DNA of 64,000 nt from Rhyzopertha dominica (GCA_025024175.1 QCXZ01000003.1:22154392-22218391), one strand, 5' to 3'; positions 30,858-40,745 are shown, numbered from the stretch's first letter. The notes: generated by a model from the sequence alone, not told the origin. Numbers and translations are program-made.

Positions 30858-33694
30858 TAAGTAAAACAGACCAGAGTAAATTTACTATATTTCACCTAAA
30901 TATCCAGTCCATAAAAAATAAACTTAATGAACTAGAAATATTTATTAAAAATGATATGCCCCACATAGATATATTTGCGATGAGCGAACACTGGATGACG
31001 GACGACGATAAACATTACTTTAAACTTGATGGGTACACACTCTTGTCCAGTTTTTGCAGAACAACAAAATCCCATGGTGGTTCTGGCATCTTCATCAGAA
31101 ATAAACTGCCTTTCGAAGAACTTGAAGAGCTGAAATATAGAAATATAGAATGTGATATAGAGTTGAGCGCAGTTAGATCAAAGCAATTAGGAATGTTAGT
31201 TATTAGTTTGTATCGGTCGCCGTTAGGAAACTACAACACATTTATTACCAATCTTGAAAAGATTTTGGAGGACATTTCATTAAAATACAAAAACTATGAA
31301 GTTGTAATAGCAGGAGATTTCAACGTTAATTTTGCGCTAAAGGCAGAAATAAAAACTAAAGTTCTAACAGACTTGTTTGCTGCTTACAACATGAGGCAGA
31401 CAGTAATGGTACCCACACGAGTTACAGCTAGAAGTGCTACACTAATAGATAATATATTTACCAATGCAGAAAACTACGAGTGTGCAGTGATATCTCCAGC
31501 TTTATCTGATCATAGGGGACAGCTTATTGCTATCAGTAGGTCTAAGTTGCAGAATAAAGTGTCTCTTGACACAGAAATGATAAGACGGTACTCTGACAAT
31601 CGTTTGAAGCTATTAAATAAAAAAATCAGCGTAACGGACTGGAACCAATGCATTACATCTAATGAGGTAAACGAGTGTTGGGACAAATTTGAGAAAATAA
31701 TAATTAATGCTGTAGATGAAATATGTCCTATGGAAAGAAGGCCTCCACGTAAAAATAGAAGCTGGATTACACAGGAAATAAAAACTCTATGCAATATAAA
31801 ACGACAGCTATACCACGATAAATTAAAGGGTAAAGCTGATTGGGCTTCATACAAAAAATTCTGCGGCTATGTCAGGGACAAGATAAAGAAAGCAAAATAT
31901 GTACACAACTCAGAATATATCATTCATTCAAAAAATAAATCAAGAGCGACATGGAACGTGATAAAAAGGACAACAGATTCCACGCAGCGGCATGAATTCG
32001 ATCTGGAAGCGATAGGAAAACATATTGGAGCGGATGTGGAGGTAGATACTTTAAACTACATAAATAATTATCTTACTAACATCTGTGAAAGCAACAATCA
32101 GTCTAAATTCTACAATAATAAAACAATAGAAATCTGCAATCACACCTGTTTCTTAAATCCTACCGATCAAACAGAAATTTTAAACATTATAAAACAACTA
32201 CATGATACATCAGCTGTTGGGTATGATGGTGTGCCTGTGAAGGTGGTTAAGGCGCTTGCTAGTGTGATATCTGAGCCTCTGTCTCACATTTGCAACCTGG
32301 CAATGTCAGAGGGAGTATTTCCAACCAACATGAAGATTACTACGATAAAGCCTGTACACAAGAAAGGCAATAAGACAGATATATCTAACTACAGACCGAT
32401 CGCTTTATTGTCAATATTTTCCAAAATATTTGAGAAAATTGTATTTGCCAGACTAAATGGATTTATTGAAGCCAATAATCTATTAAGTAACAGTCAAAGT
32501 GGATATAGAAAAGGCCGTTCTACAGCTATCACAATTTACCAGCTTCTGTCCAGGATACTGGATGCTATGAATGACAAACAGACAGTAGTGGGAATGTTTC
32601 TAGATTTGTCGAAGGCTTTTGACAGAGTAGACCATAAAATACTTCTCTCTAAGATGGAACTGATGGGATTTAGAGGTGTTACATTAAAACTCATAGAATC
32701 GTATTTAACAAACCGTAAGCAGCAGGTGGTAGCAAGAGGAGGCAACGGTACAATTATCACATCGGACGCTAGGGTGGTGCTTAGAGGGGTACCTCAAGGT
32801 TCAATACTTGGCCCGCTTCTGTTTTTGCTGTACACCAATGATCTGCCAAATGCTGTGGGTGAATTTATTGCTCAGTTTGCGGATGACACAAGCGTAATTA
32901 TCACGGCACCAGGAAAACACGAACTTCAAGTAAAAATTAGAGATAATTTGAACGAATTACATAAGTGGTATGAATCCAACAACTTAGTACTCAATGTTAA
33001 TAAAACGAATTTGATGCAATTCTCAGTGTCTAAAACCGAACAACTGGTCGTAGGCATGCAAGGGAAATCACTTACCTCAACAGAAAGCACCATTTTCCTG
33101 GGAATAATGCTTGATAGTCTCTGTACCTGGAAACCCCATATAGAATATCTCATTAAGAAAATAGGTCCATTTAATTATGCTCTTCGCACTGTGGCGTCAG
33201 AGATTAGCATCCAGGCTGGACTAAGCGCCTATTTCGCTTACGTACATTCCCGTTTACGTTATGGCATCCTGTTCTGGGGACGAAGTGTGGAGGTTGAACG
33301 TATTTTCATTCTGCAGAAGCGATGCATACGTAGTGTCTTCAACCTGAAACAGACTGAGTCCTGCAGAGAAATATTCAAAAATTATAAAATACTTACCGTA
33401 TACGCTATTTATGTGCTTGAGTGTGCGGTTTTCGCTAGGATGAATCTAGTAGGTAAACACGAACACGATCGCTCCTACTGGACGCGTGGCCTGAAGGATG
33501 GCTACCTTAAATTACCTCAAGCAACGACATCCAGAATCCAAAGAAATGCAGTACACCAAGCAGCCAGGATTTACAACGTGATTCCAAATGAGATTTGTAA
33601 TCTACCAGCAATACAATTTCAAAAATGCCTGAAAAATCATTTGCACAAGTTTTGTTTATATTCGTTAGAGGATTATTTTAATGTGTCATTTTAA
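30809..33694 (+). CDS. LINE ORF2: AP endonuclease + reverse transcriptase
   Basis: The first ATG in this frame is 30956 (912 codons), but codons upstream (FTIFHLNIQSIKNKLNELEI) are the first endonuclease motif, so translation must enter earlier; the frame is open from 30809 with no ATG. Endonuclease signatures, numbered from 30956: MSEHW (~9), GGSGIFIR, VISLYRSP, AGDFNVNF (~122), LIDNIF and SDHRGQ (~184). RT signatures: NYRPIALLS (~478), QSGYRKGRSTA, LDLSKAFDRVDH (~551), GVPQGSILGPLL, FADDTS (~641), NVNKTNLMQFS and FLGIMLD. All catalytic residues are present. The C-terminal region (LRYGILFWG, QKRCIRSV) is the normal post-RT domain. It nicks target DNA and primes reverse transcription there. 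It is possibly still functional. Confidence 0.9.
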   Translation, partial: RIQKFSATSITAERTVVSKTDQSKFTIFHLNIQSIKNKLNELEIFIKNDMPHIDIFAMSEHWMTDDDKHYFKLDGYTLLSSFCRTTKSHGGSGIFIRNKLPFEELEELKYRNIECDIELSAVRSKQLGMLVISLYRSPLGNYNTFITNLEKILEDISLKYKNYEVVIAGDFNVNFALKAEIKTKVLTDLFAAYNMRQTVMVPTRVTARSATLIDNIFTNAENYECAVISPALSDHRGQLIAISRSKLQNKVSLDTEMIRRYSDNRLKLLNKKISVTDWNQCITSNEVNECWDKFEKIIINAVDEICPMERRPPRKNRSWITQEIKTLCNIKRQLYHDKLKGKADWASYKKFCGYVRDKIKKAKYVHNSEYIIHSKNKSRATWNVIKRTTDSTQRHEFDLEAIGKHIGADVEVDTLNYINNYLTNICESNNQSKFYNNKTIEICNHTCFLNPTDQTEILNIIKQLHDTSAVGYDGVPVKVVKALASVISEPLSHICNLAMSEGVFPTNMKITTIKPVHKKGNKTDISNYRPIALLSIFSKIFEKIVFARLNGFIEANNLLSNSQSGYRKGRSTAITIYQLLSRILDAMNDKQTVVGMFLDLSKAFDRVDHKILLSKMELMGFRGVTLKLIESYLTNRKQQVVARGGNGTIITSDARVVLRGVPQGSILGPLLFLLYTNDLPNAVGEFIAQFADDTSVIITAPGKHELQVKIRDNLNELHKWYESNNLVLNVNKTNLMQFSVSKTEQLVVGMQGKSLTSTESTIFLGIMLDSLCTWKPHIEYLIKKIGPFNYALRTVASEISIQAGLSAYFAYVHSRLRYGILFWGRSVEVERIFILQKRCIRSVFNLKQTESCREIFKNYKILTVYAIYVLECAVFARMNLVGKHEHDRSYWTRGLKDGYLKLPQATTSRIQRNAVHQAARIYNVIPNEICNLPAIQFQKCLKNHLHKFCLYSLEDYFNVSF
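30818..30824 (+). promoter_or_regulatory. Candidate -1 frameshift heptamer (A AAT TTT)
   Basis: In ORF1's frame the codons are AGA AAT TTT CAG, so the heptamer reads A AAT TTT, which fits the X XXY YYZ rule. It is within the 49 bp where both frames are open (30809-30857). A -1 slip gives NF-SATSITAERTV leading into the endonuclease motif. It would solve the missing ATG of ORF2. I checked no downstream structure; reinitiation after the ORF1 stop is the alternative. Confidence 0.4.
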
Positions 33695-33784
33695 CATATT
33701 ATTCATTTAATGTAACCATTTGTCTATATTGTTCTAATTATACATGGTTCTAATGTTTGACTTGTTTCGCGCCTCTGTGCATGT

Positions 33785-33820
33785 ATTGAAATAAATGGCT
33801 ATTATTATTATATTATTACA
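33785..33820 (+). repeat. LINE 3' tail, ATT/TA-rich microsatellite
   Basis: AATAAATGGCTATTATTATTATATTATTA closes the element; it marks the likely 3' end. Confidence 0.6.
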
Positions 33821-33929
33821 ATGCGGTAAAATGTTGGCGAACTTTAACAGAGCAGCGCCTCAATGTCTAGTTTCAAGCTTGCCTTTCAACGATTCAACCA
33901 ATTATTTACATCTTTTTAAACGTAATTAT

Positions 33930-34160
33930 GGCTATACAAATAAGAACAGAAGCTCTCAACGCGATCTGAGCGAAAACTGCACAGTGCACAATAGGCGGGT
34001 AACGATTAAAGCCACTTATTACCTAGGGCAGGTTCCGAACGATCGCACCCGAGAATACATGATGAATATAAGTAAATAATCTACTTTGGTCAGTCCAGTC
34101 GGATCTTGCGACTAGTTTCGCCCTTGATCTGGATCTTCAGGCAGAGGTACAGAATAAATT
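33930..34160 (-). repeat. PLE-like (pLTR-type) repeat, copy 1
   Basis: Diverged direct copy of 35690-35960. Shared blocks: AGGCGGGTAACGATT, the GCGATCGCACC-like block, and GACTAGTTTCG...TCTTCAGGCAG with the ribozyme-like motif. The orientation of the motif is minus. Confidence 0.5.
34116..34140 (-). ncRNA. Hammerhead-like motif with GUC cleavage site
   Basis: Minus strand: TGC, CTGAAGA, damaged stem II (TCC...GGG), GAAA, CTAGTC, GCA. ACTAGT is a self-complementary stem III, GUC is the preferred hammerhead triplet, and TGC/GCA pair as stem I. Stem II is imperfect. Confidence 0.45.
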
Positions 34161-34164
34161 GACT

Positions 34165-35740
34165 GTATTATCTGGGTCATTTGCTGGCACTCGGCTGGAG
34201 GTCCTTTGCCCACTTGTGTGTTGTTTAACTGTAACAAATTTAGAAGCATACCCGTGTTTGGTAGTTTGTGTTTACGAACGCCGTGGACATCGTAATTGGT
34301 AGCTTGGCCAAAGAGATCTTTTGCAAATGTAACATTTTTCTCGTATTCTTGGCGGCCGTTTAATACTAGGTGGCTGCTTTCGTGCGACATGTGATTTTAC
34401 TTTGAATGGCTTCTAGCTTTTTGAGGTTTGATTTTCCGACGAAGCACCATGGGATAGGAGTATAGGTTAGTGATNACATAATTACNTTGTTGGTTTGTGT
34501 GTTTTCCTAGTAATAGGAACAGTGTCCAGTATTTGGNGTTTGCATTTCTAGTGACATCGGTNATATTTTATTNTAACTTGACATTTTCATGAACGAAGTT
34601 ATTATTCAGGAGGTGTCTTTTATGACCTGTGGTTTTAGAAGTTTGTTTGGATTTTCCATTTTGCCAACCATAATTCCAGGAATGCCAATTCTTTCTTGAC
34701 ATATAGGACGGAGAGGTTTGGAGATACGGAAATGGCACCTACAGCTTTGTCTTCGGTATAGATAATACATAATAAAGTGAGTCGCAATCGTGGATTATTG
34801 CAGATGTAGACGTTATACATATTCAAGGACAGCGATCTTTGTGGGACTTCAGCTTCCAGTGGAACCGGTTCTGAGAGAGTATATTTGATGTGTGCGACGC
34901 ATCTGTGATTTGTCAGGAAAGGTCCATCAAAACTGTTAGTTTTCCTGAAAGTCCGTTGAATCGCACCTTGTAGAAAGCTTGGCTTACATTCAGGAAAACA
35001 GCTCTAGTAGAGCGGTATGGCGTCATGCCTTCCGTGGTGTGCTCTACTAACTAGCTAGATTAACTAGACTTAGCTACTTGTAGTTCAGTGGGATGCTCTG
35101 GTCGAAATCCAACCGTTTGTTGGAATGATTTAGTTTTCATTGATGATGGGAGTAGACTAATGGATTACAACTACCGCGTTTCCATTTATCATGAAAATGA
35201 GCCAGTCTTAGTACGGCGCTGATGATATTGGACTAATGGTCATAATCACTTTTGGAAAAACTTTTATTGTCTTGTTTGATATGTTGTCTATGCCTGTAGT
35301 CTATTTTAAAAACAGTTTTTTTATAATGTCTCAGATCTCAATGTGTATCGCTGTTCGGATAAAGTCGGTTTGTTAGAATTCCTTATCGTGTATGCAGAGT
35401 TGTCTACAGTAAACACCCAATCTGGATCAATGTTTGGAATACCGTTAGCGGCGCACTGTGTATGTGGATTTTCTGCAAATGCTTAGGCTTTTTCTGCTGA
35501 GAAGAGCTTTATTCAGTTTCTTGCTTGTATTGGTGAGTATGCTATTTTTAATCGATCTTTGTGTTGTATAAAGACGGTTTCTATTTGATGTTGCATCAGG
35601 TTGTTGTGCATTGCTGCGTCTTCCGGATTCCTGGTCAGCTGTGCCCTTTTGTTCGCTCTGACCACATGCCTACGGCAGATCTGCCGCCTTAAAGCAAGGC
35701 GTGCGGAACAAGTGCGTACAAATCGGAGCAAAATCTCAGC
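34165..35740 (-). pseudogene. Jockey-type LINE ORF2, decayed and 5'-truncated
   Basis: Read on the minus strand from high to low coordinates. At 35720-35510 is the arginine-rich linker between endonuclease and RT (LTRNPEDAAMHNNLMQHQIE, then AYSPIQARN). At about 35480 is AEKA*AFAENPHTQC, the segment after it. At about 35010-34930 is RT motif A as AVFLNVSQAFYKVRFNGL, and from about 34910 LTNHRCVAHIKYTLSEPVPL. At 34826-34635 is the degraded YADD region and thumb (LTLLCIIYTEDKAVG, ELWLAKWKIQTNF). At about 34470-34390 is the post-RT region (PIPWCFVGKSNLKKLEAIQS). The order and motifs are those of Jockey-clade LINEs. The catalytic YADD is replaced by YTED, and multiple stops, frameshifts and Ns are present. 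The endonuclease domain is missing. It sits between two copies of a PLE-like repeat. Confidence 0.7.
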
Positions 35741-35960
35741 GCGGTCTGGGCCGAAACACAAGCACATTAGGCGGGTTACGATTGTAGCCACCTAAAGGCA
35801 TGATCCTAGCGATCGTACCGAAGAAGCTCTGTTTGAACGTAATGAATGGACGTAAGTAATCATTTACTCTGGTAACACATTAGAACCTACGACTACTTTC
35901 GCTCTTGTGGGTGCTCTTCAGGCAGGAATACCGAATGAATTGACCACAGCAGACTACCGC
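35690..35960 (-). repeat. PLE-like (pLTR-type) repeat, copy 2
   Basis: Homologous to 33930-34160 in the same orientation, with a hammerhead-like motif at 35897-35921. Its left edge overlaps the start of the LINE coding homology by a few tens of bases, so the exact junction is unclear. Confidence 0.5.
35897..35921 (-). ncRNA. Degenerate hammerhead-like motif
   Basis: Minus strand: TGC, CTGAAGA, GCACCCACAAGAGC, GAAA, GTAGTC, GTA. The GUC triplet and a three-pair stem I (one wobble) are kept; stem II is reduced and stem III carries a substitution compared with ACTAGT. Confidence 0.4.
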
Positions 35961-37560
35961 CTCAAACCACAGCGTGCGTAATAGCGCAATAAGAGCTAAA
36001 GCTCTCAGCGCAATCTCTGGGTGGAAAATAATAGTTATTTATGTAACGGGAGGACGTAATGAAGAAGATTATCAAGCAATGTGAGTTTAGGGCCGAGTGA
36101 ACTAAGAGAAGGCGAGTGCAAAAAAATTTCAGTTACCTACGTACGAGTTGTAAACAAAGCATTATGTTCGACTTAAAAAATTATATTACATGTTACAGCT
36201 TAAAGTTCTTCAATATCAAGAATATTTTTAACATTCGACAGCGTTGAATTACTGCTGTTTCCAACGTTTGACAGATGATAACTCCGTGCTTTTGCAAGAT
36301 TTCTTGAAATACCATTCAAGAAGATTAAAAGTGTTGTTCAAACAAGGAAAAGCCAATAAACTGTGCTGTGTGTACAAAATTGGAGCTTAAAAACGAGTCG
36401 TGAGCTGGTGAAAATTTGTTTTGCAAATCTGACGTTTAATCATGCAGTTGTTTAGCTCATTCTAACCAAGTAAAAGGGACTAGTACCTATTTTAAAGTGT
36501 AACTACCATCGATAATTAAATGTTAGGTCGAACATATAATCCTTTTATGCTTACCGTGTGTTTCATGTCTTAAACTTTCCAACCTGTCCTTCTCACAGTA
36601 TAATCCCAAATACAATTCTGAATTCACCACAACCTAGGGGTTTACCTAAACTAGACTTGCATGCGTAACCCTTGCTTTTAAAATATTAGTTTAATGTTTA
36701 CATTATTTTATAATAAGGTGCATTTAAATCACGCCCTATAGTTTATTTTACATCTCAAGCGGTTTAATACAAAGTTTTTTAGTTACGTAATAACGAACGA
36801 CATACGCCTTCTGCAGTCAGTAACTATGGAGATAAACATAAGGAAATGCGAAAAAATATCCTCATCCTAGCCGTGAAATAGGTAGCAGAGTAAATAATGC
36901 GCTTACACATAAATTACATCTAAAGAACTACTTATACTATTGAAGATCGCTAGATAATGGATAGTGTTTGCTTCTGTACGATTGCAAAAAAAATGGCGAA
37001 TCAGTACGANNACACCGACATGAACGGTGTACGGTTATTACCCGCATAGAATTATTAGTCATGTGGCCGGTACAAATGACCAGTATTAATCAGGGAATAT
37101 AATTGAAGGGTATATAATTTTGAGAGGAATGCGGAGAATTAGTAGACGGATCGCTATCGTTGACCGACGGCTCAGGACTCCTGGCGCGACTCCTCCGAGA
37201 CCCAGCGGGATGCCACCCTCTCCGACATCCTCTTATGCAAATTGTTTGGGAGTCTATCCGTAGCTCTAATGAATTCAATCATTTATTCTATATAATATGA
37301 GTTATGAATATTCAGCAATACATAACATTTAACAATCAATTTACTCGCTTACACGCAACGCGTTTACAACGAGATCCACTTAAAAATTTCAAATGGAAAA
37401 GCGGGTGAATAATTTTAGAATAATAGATGCCGCTAGCATAAAATTTTGCCGTCACAAACCTAAGATAACTAAATAAAAGTAAAATGTTATATTACTTATT
37501 ACTTATTTTAACTTAACCTGCCGCCCTTTTTACTATAGTTGTATTATACAGGGTCCGCCA
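35961..37560. other. No gene recognised; GC-rich islet at 37128-37270
   Basis: Most of the stretch is unremarkable AT-rich DNA. At 37128-37270 GC content and CpG density rise sharply and both strands have an open frame (plus: MRRISRRIAIVDRRLRTPG; minus: a serine/arginine/proline-rich frame over 37090-37278). No splice sites I would trust. Two Ns lie at 37010-37011. Confidence 0.35.
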
Positions 37561-37569
37561 CCTACAACT

Positions 37570-38533
37570 CCCAAGGCTCGAATTTTCTTTATTTTTTTAG
37601 GTACAACCTTAAGTTATAAGTAAAATTGTAGGTCTTTTTGAACTCTTTAAAGATAGCTTAGTGGGTGTCCAAAAATTTTTTGCAGATTATCATATTTTGT
37701 ATTTAAATTTAATTTTTGTCAATATTTTTTACCCTTACCCCGTATAATAAATATTGCTTCATAGTTGTATGCCGACTTTTGTCTTCTTCAATTTGTGTCA
37801 TTACCATGTATACGTAATGTTTACTCCTTCTTAGTGAAAAACAAGAAAAAGTAGTCGCTACCTTGTTCTCTAAATAGGGTTGTTCAGAATTTTTAAGTAT
37901 TAGTTTATTAACTTATTATGGTACCCATAGTTGCACAAAAAAACCAAAATTTTGAGTAACTTAAATAAATCAAGTACAAAGTTCGTTCTAAAGAGAGAGA
38001 GGCTAAAAAACGAAACCCTGCGACGAGGCTAGTGCGCGATGTAGAAAGCCAAACTAGCCTCGTCGCAGGGTTTCGTTTTCTAGCCTCTCTATCTTTAGAA
38101 CGAACTTTGTACTTGATTTATTCAAAAGTTACTCAAAATTTTGGGGTTTTGTGTGCAGCGATGGGTATGTAGGTATAATTTGTACCATAATAAGCTACTG
38201 AACTAACACTTAAAAAATTGTGAACAGCTCTTTAACAGAACATGGCAGCGACTAGTTTTTCTTTTTCACTCAAAAGGAGTAAAAATTACGCATACATGGT
38301 AATGTCACAAATTGAAGAAAACAAAAGTCGGCATCCAACTATAAATCAATATTTATTATACGGGGTAAGGTTAAAAAATATTTACAAAAATTAACTTAAT
38401 TTGCGAAATATCTTAATGTGAAAAAAAATTGGACTCTCACTATGCTATTTTAAAGAGTTCAAAAAAACTTACAGTTTGACATATAACTTAAAGTTGTACC
38501 TAAAAAAATAAAGAAAACACGAATCTGGGTGAA
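37570..38533. mobile_element. Fold-back element with central hairpin, ~960 bp
   Basis: Two arms of about 460-480 bp are inverted copies. The centre is a tight hairpin: AACGAAACCCTGCGACGAGG ...AGT (ending at 38033), 19 bp loop, and the perfect complement from 38053. The outer ends contain CTTTATTTTTTTAGGTACAA and its complement near 38500. There is no coding content. Partial relatives are at 4905-6060. Confidence 0.75.
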
Positions 38534-38552
38534 ATTAAATGTATTAAACTTT

Positions 38553-39391
38553 ATACGGGGTTTCTATAAATGATTCATGCATCCAAGGCGCTTATGGTAA
38601 TTATCGATTAAATCAGTTTGCCTCTCAGGAAGGTGAACACAACAATTGCTTTGACGTATACTTGTCATTTGTCGATTAATTATTTGATAGATTTTAATAT
38701 GAGGAAACGCGTGGGAGTTTGTATTTCAATATATTCTGTAGTGCAATAATCAACTTTAAGATTGCAGAAAGCTCACATTTAAGAAGCTGTGGGCTGATAT
38801 GGTTTCGTACAATTTTTAGGTTATGGATCGTATTTGTGAGGTTGTGGCTACAGTACGGCTGTTAAATAATTAGGCATTCCAACGAACTGTCAAAGTGTCT
38901 TTAAAAATGGCGTCTGTAGGGTAAACAAAGACTGGACATCTCTGTTTAGCAAAAATTGGAATAACAATAATAGCCGAATCACCTAAGCAGATAACGTATA
39001 CACAAAACTCAGTTACACACCTAAAATCTTTTAAGCGATAACTACAAAATACATGTAAACATTAAGCCTTTGTTTACCCTACACACGTCATTTTTAAAGA
39101 CACTTTGACAGTTCGTTGGAATGCTTAATTGTACAATGATAGACTGAAAGATGTTTTTAGCCCACCGCCTACCTTTGAAAGAAAAATGGAAGCGTAAATT
39201 GTTGGAAAATCTTTATAAAGCCATCAATTTCATGACTGTAACTTGATCTGCAGCCTTCAATACTATCGTGCTCGTTGATGTTCAGGAGCGCCGTGCATAT
39301 TGTAGCTTGGCAGCAGTTACAAAGAGGAGGCACAAAGAATGCAGAAATCAATGCCGCCCGTGTTGCATGCATCATTTATAGACACCCTGTA
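38553..39391. mobile_element. TIR element with TACAGGGTNTCTATAAATGA ends
   Basis: Left end TACGGGGTTTCTATAAATGA, right end (complement) TACAGGGTGTCTATAAATGA; length 839 bp including the terminal TA. No transposase. A terminal TA would fit a Tc1/mariner-type target duplication, but the superfamily is not certain. Related to 3463-3840. It carries a 255 bp nested insertion. Confidence 0.65.
38872..39126. mobile_element. Nested palindromic MITE, 255 bp, AATT duplication
   Basis: About 58 bp TIRs (AGGCATTCCAACGAACTGTC and complement) are bounded on both sides by AATT (38868-38871 and 39127-39130). The relative at 3463-3840 has an uninterrupted GTCAAATTGTAC at this point, which shows the empty site. 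Confidence 0.7.
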
Positions 39392-39828
39392 CATCTAACA
39401 TTGCAACCAGAGGTTGCTTTATCGAAAGCCTGATACTGTCCTGTAAAAAAATATTTTTACGGATGTTTAAAGAGCTAAAAGCAAACAGTATATTCAACTT
39501 TTGAATAGCTGTCATAGGAAAAGGTACATCCTATAGTTCTTAAAACCGAAAATAAGAAAACTGCTTATAGGTCGAAGAAGTGCTACAAAGGACCCATGTG
39601 TTTATGGCAGTGCAGGTACAAAATGTTTCCAGGACCTGTCTGGTCGAGTCGTTGTATCGTAGCACTTATTTGACTTATAATTCACGTATAATCCGTTTTC
39701 TCATTTTCAGTTTTAAAAACTATACACACAGGAGAAGGCAAATTTGTGAAAAGTAACAATAAAGATGTGAGTTTGATTTTTTGTTCTAAATACAAATCGA
39801 AAGATCATCATGATAATATAGACACCAC

Positions 39829-40031
39829 CTTATTTAAAAGATGGATTTGGGAAAAACTGTTAACACTACTGGAAGAATGGACAGCTTTTTTGGTTTGAAG
39901 GCTTCCGTGGTTGTTGTCGATGACATGTTGTTTTACGGGATGGTTTCCACGTTGGTTATTTGGCATTGACTTTTTGACACTCATGTCGGTGTCTTCCTCG
40001 GAAGTAGCTCGTAGCAACGTAGGAACCAGCC
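39829..40031 (-). other. Candidate coding exon, unidentified
   Basis: On the minus strand a strong acceptor (CATGTTGTTTTCAG|GG) precedes a long frame starting LVPTLLRATSEEDTD and continuing VKQHVIDNNHGSLQTKK and HSSSSVNSFSQIHLLN to a weak donor AAG|GTGGTG (frame stop at 39808). Composition is more codon-like than the surroundings. I do not recognise the protein; a chance frame is possible. Confidence 0.25.
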
Positions 40032-40053
40032 CTGAAAACAACATGTCATCATA

Positions 40054-40400
40054 ATGGACAGCTATTTTTGTGGAAAACGTTTTGTATCGTTCCGAACTAA
40101 GATAAACAAATCCTTCTCAAAAAAGGACATAAAATCTGAGATTGATGATCACGCAAATAATTCAGGAGAAAATCTAACTAAAATAGAACTTTTACTTATT
40201 GCAAATTCGTATAAAACTACAGAAACGAGATATGTAACAGATGCATTATGAAGCAACCATGGTCACTTAGTTGTACGTATACCACCTTACCATGGTCAAT
40301 ACAGTCTGATCGAACATGATATGCGGGCAATTGCAAAAAATCCTTACGACCGAAACATTGCACGAACCGGTTTTGGTCACGAGACAGTGAAATATTACGT
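40054..40400 (+). pseudogene. Tc1/IS630-like DDE transposase, C-terminal fragment
   Basis: The frame (MDSYFCGKRFVS, then SKKDIKSEIDDHAN, NLTKIELLLIANSYK) runs to a stop at 40249-40251. It continues in frame with SNHGHLVVRIPPYHGQYSLIEHDMRAIAKN. The RIPPYH...IE block is the conserved region around the last catalytic Glu of these transposases, where active copies read LPPYHxxLNPIE. The preceding helix-rich segment (ELL..ANSYKTTETRYVTD) is also as in that family. The in-frame TGA and the altered SLIE make it non-functional. The first two catalytic Asp and the TIRs were not found. Confidence 0.6.
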
Positions 40401-40745
40401 CTTATTTTTTTTAAATTGTGAGACCACTGTGAAAAGCTAATATAATAGACCTTTAATAAATACATTCTATNTGATCTGTACAACAGCTAAAATTAGTTTA
40501 TTATGGAGACGATAATGATTCATCCAACACCTCAGATAATGAAAAAATACCTACTATTACAATTTTTAATAATTTTTTAAATATTGTTCTCTACAACAAT
40601 AGCAGTTCATTACCAACTTCTTCTTCTTCTATTCTAATATGAGATCTTAATAAGTTTGTTTGAGGCCCCCTGATTTTTGGGCGGGTGCAATAAGACTTAG
40701 TGTCTTTATACTCAATAATTGTACAGTATGAAGTTACTGCCAATT

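Larger units (their letters stand above)
29850..33815 (+). mobile_element. CR1/Jockey-superclade LINE with two intact ORFs
   Basis: Layout: short 5' leader, ORF1 (29922-30857), ORF2 overlapping in the -1 frame (30809-33694), a 3' UTR with AATAAA at about 33791, and a tail of ATT repeats. All diagnostic domains are present without stops. PHD-type ORF1 plus an ATT-rich 3' tail points to CR1-like rather than poly(A)-tailed LINEs. The 5' boundary is approximate and I found no convincing target-site duplication. Confidence 0.8.

Noticed and set aside
34040..34075. GGTTCCGAAC-like tRNA B box (SINE promoter)
   Set aside because: No A box at the right distance and no tRNA fold; the surrounding repeat is better explained as PLE-like.
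35601..35795. Plus-strand 64-codon frame
   Set aside because: The minus strand here encodes the LINE linker region, so the plus frame is a shadow.
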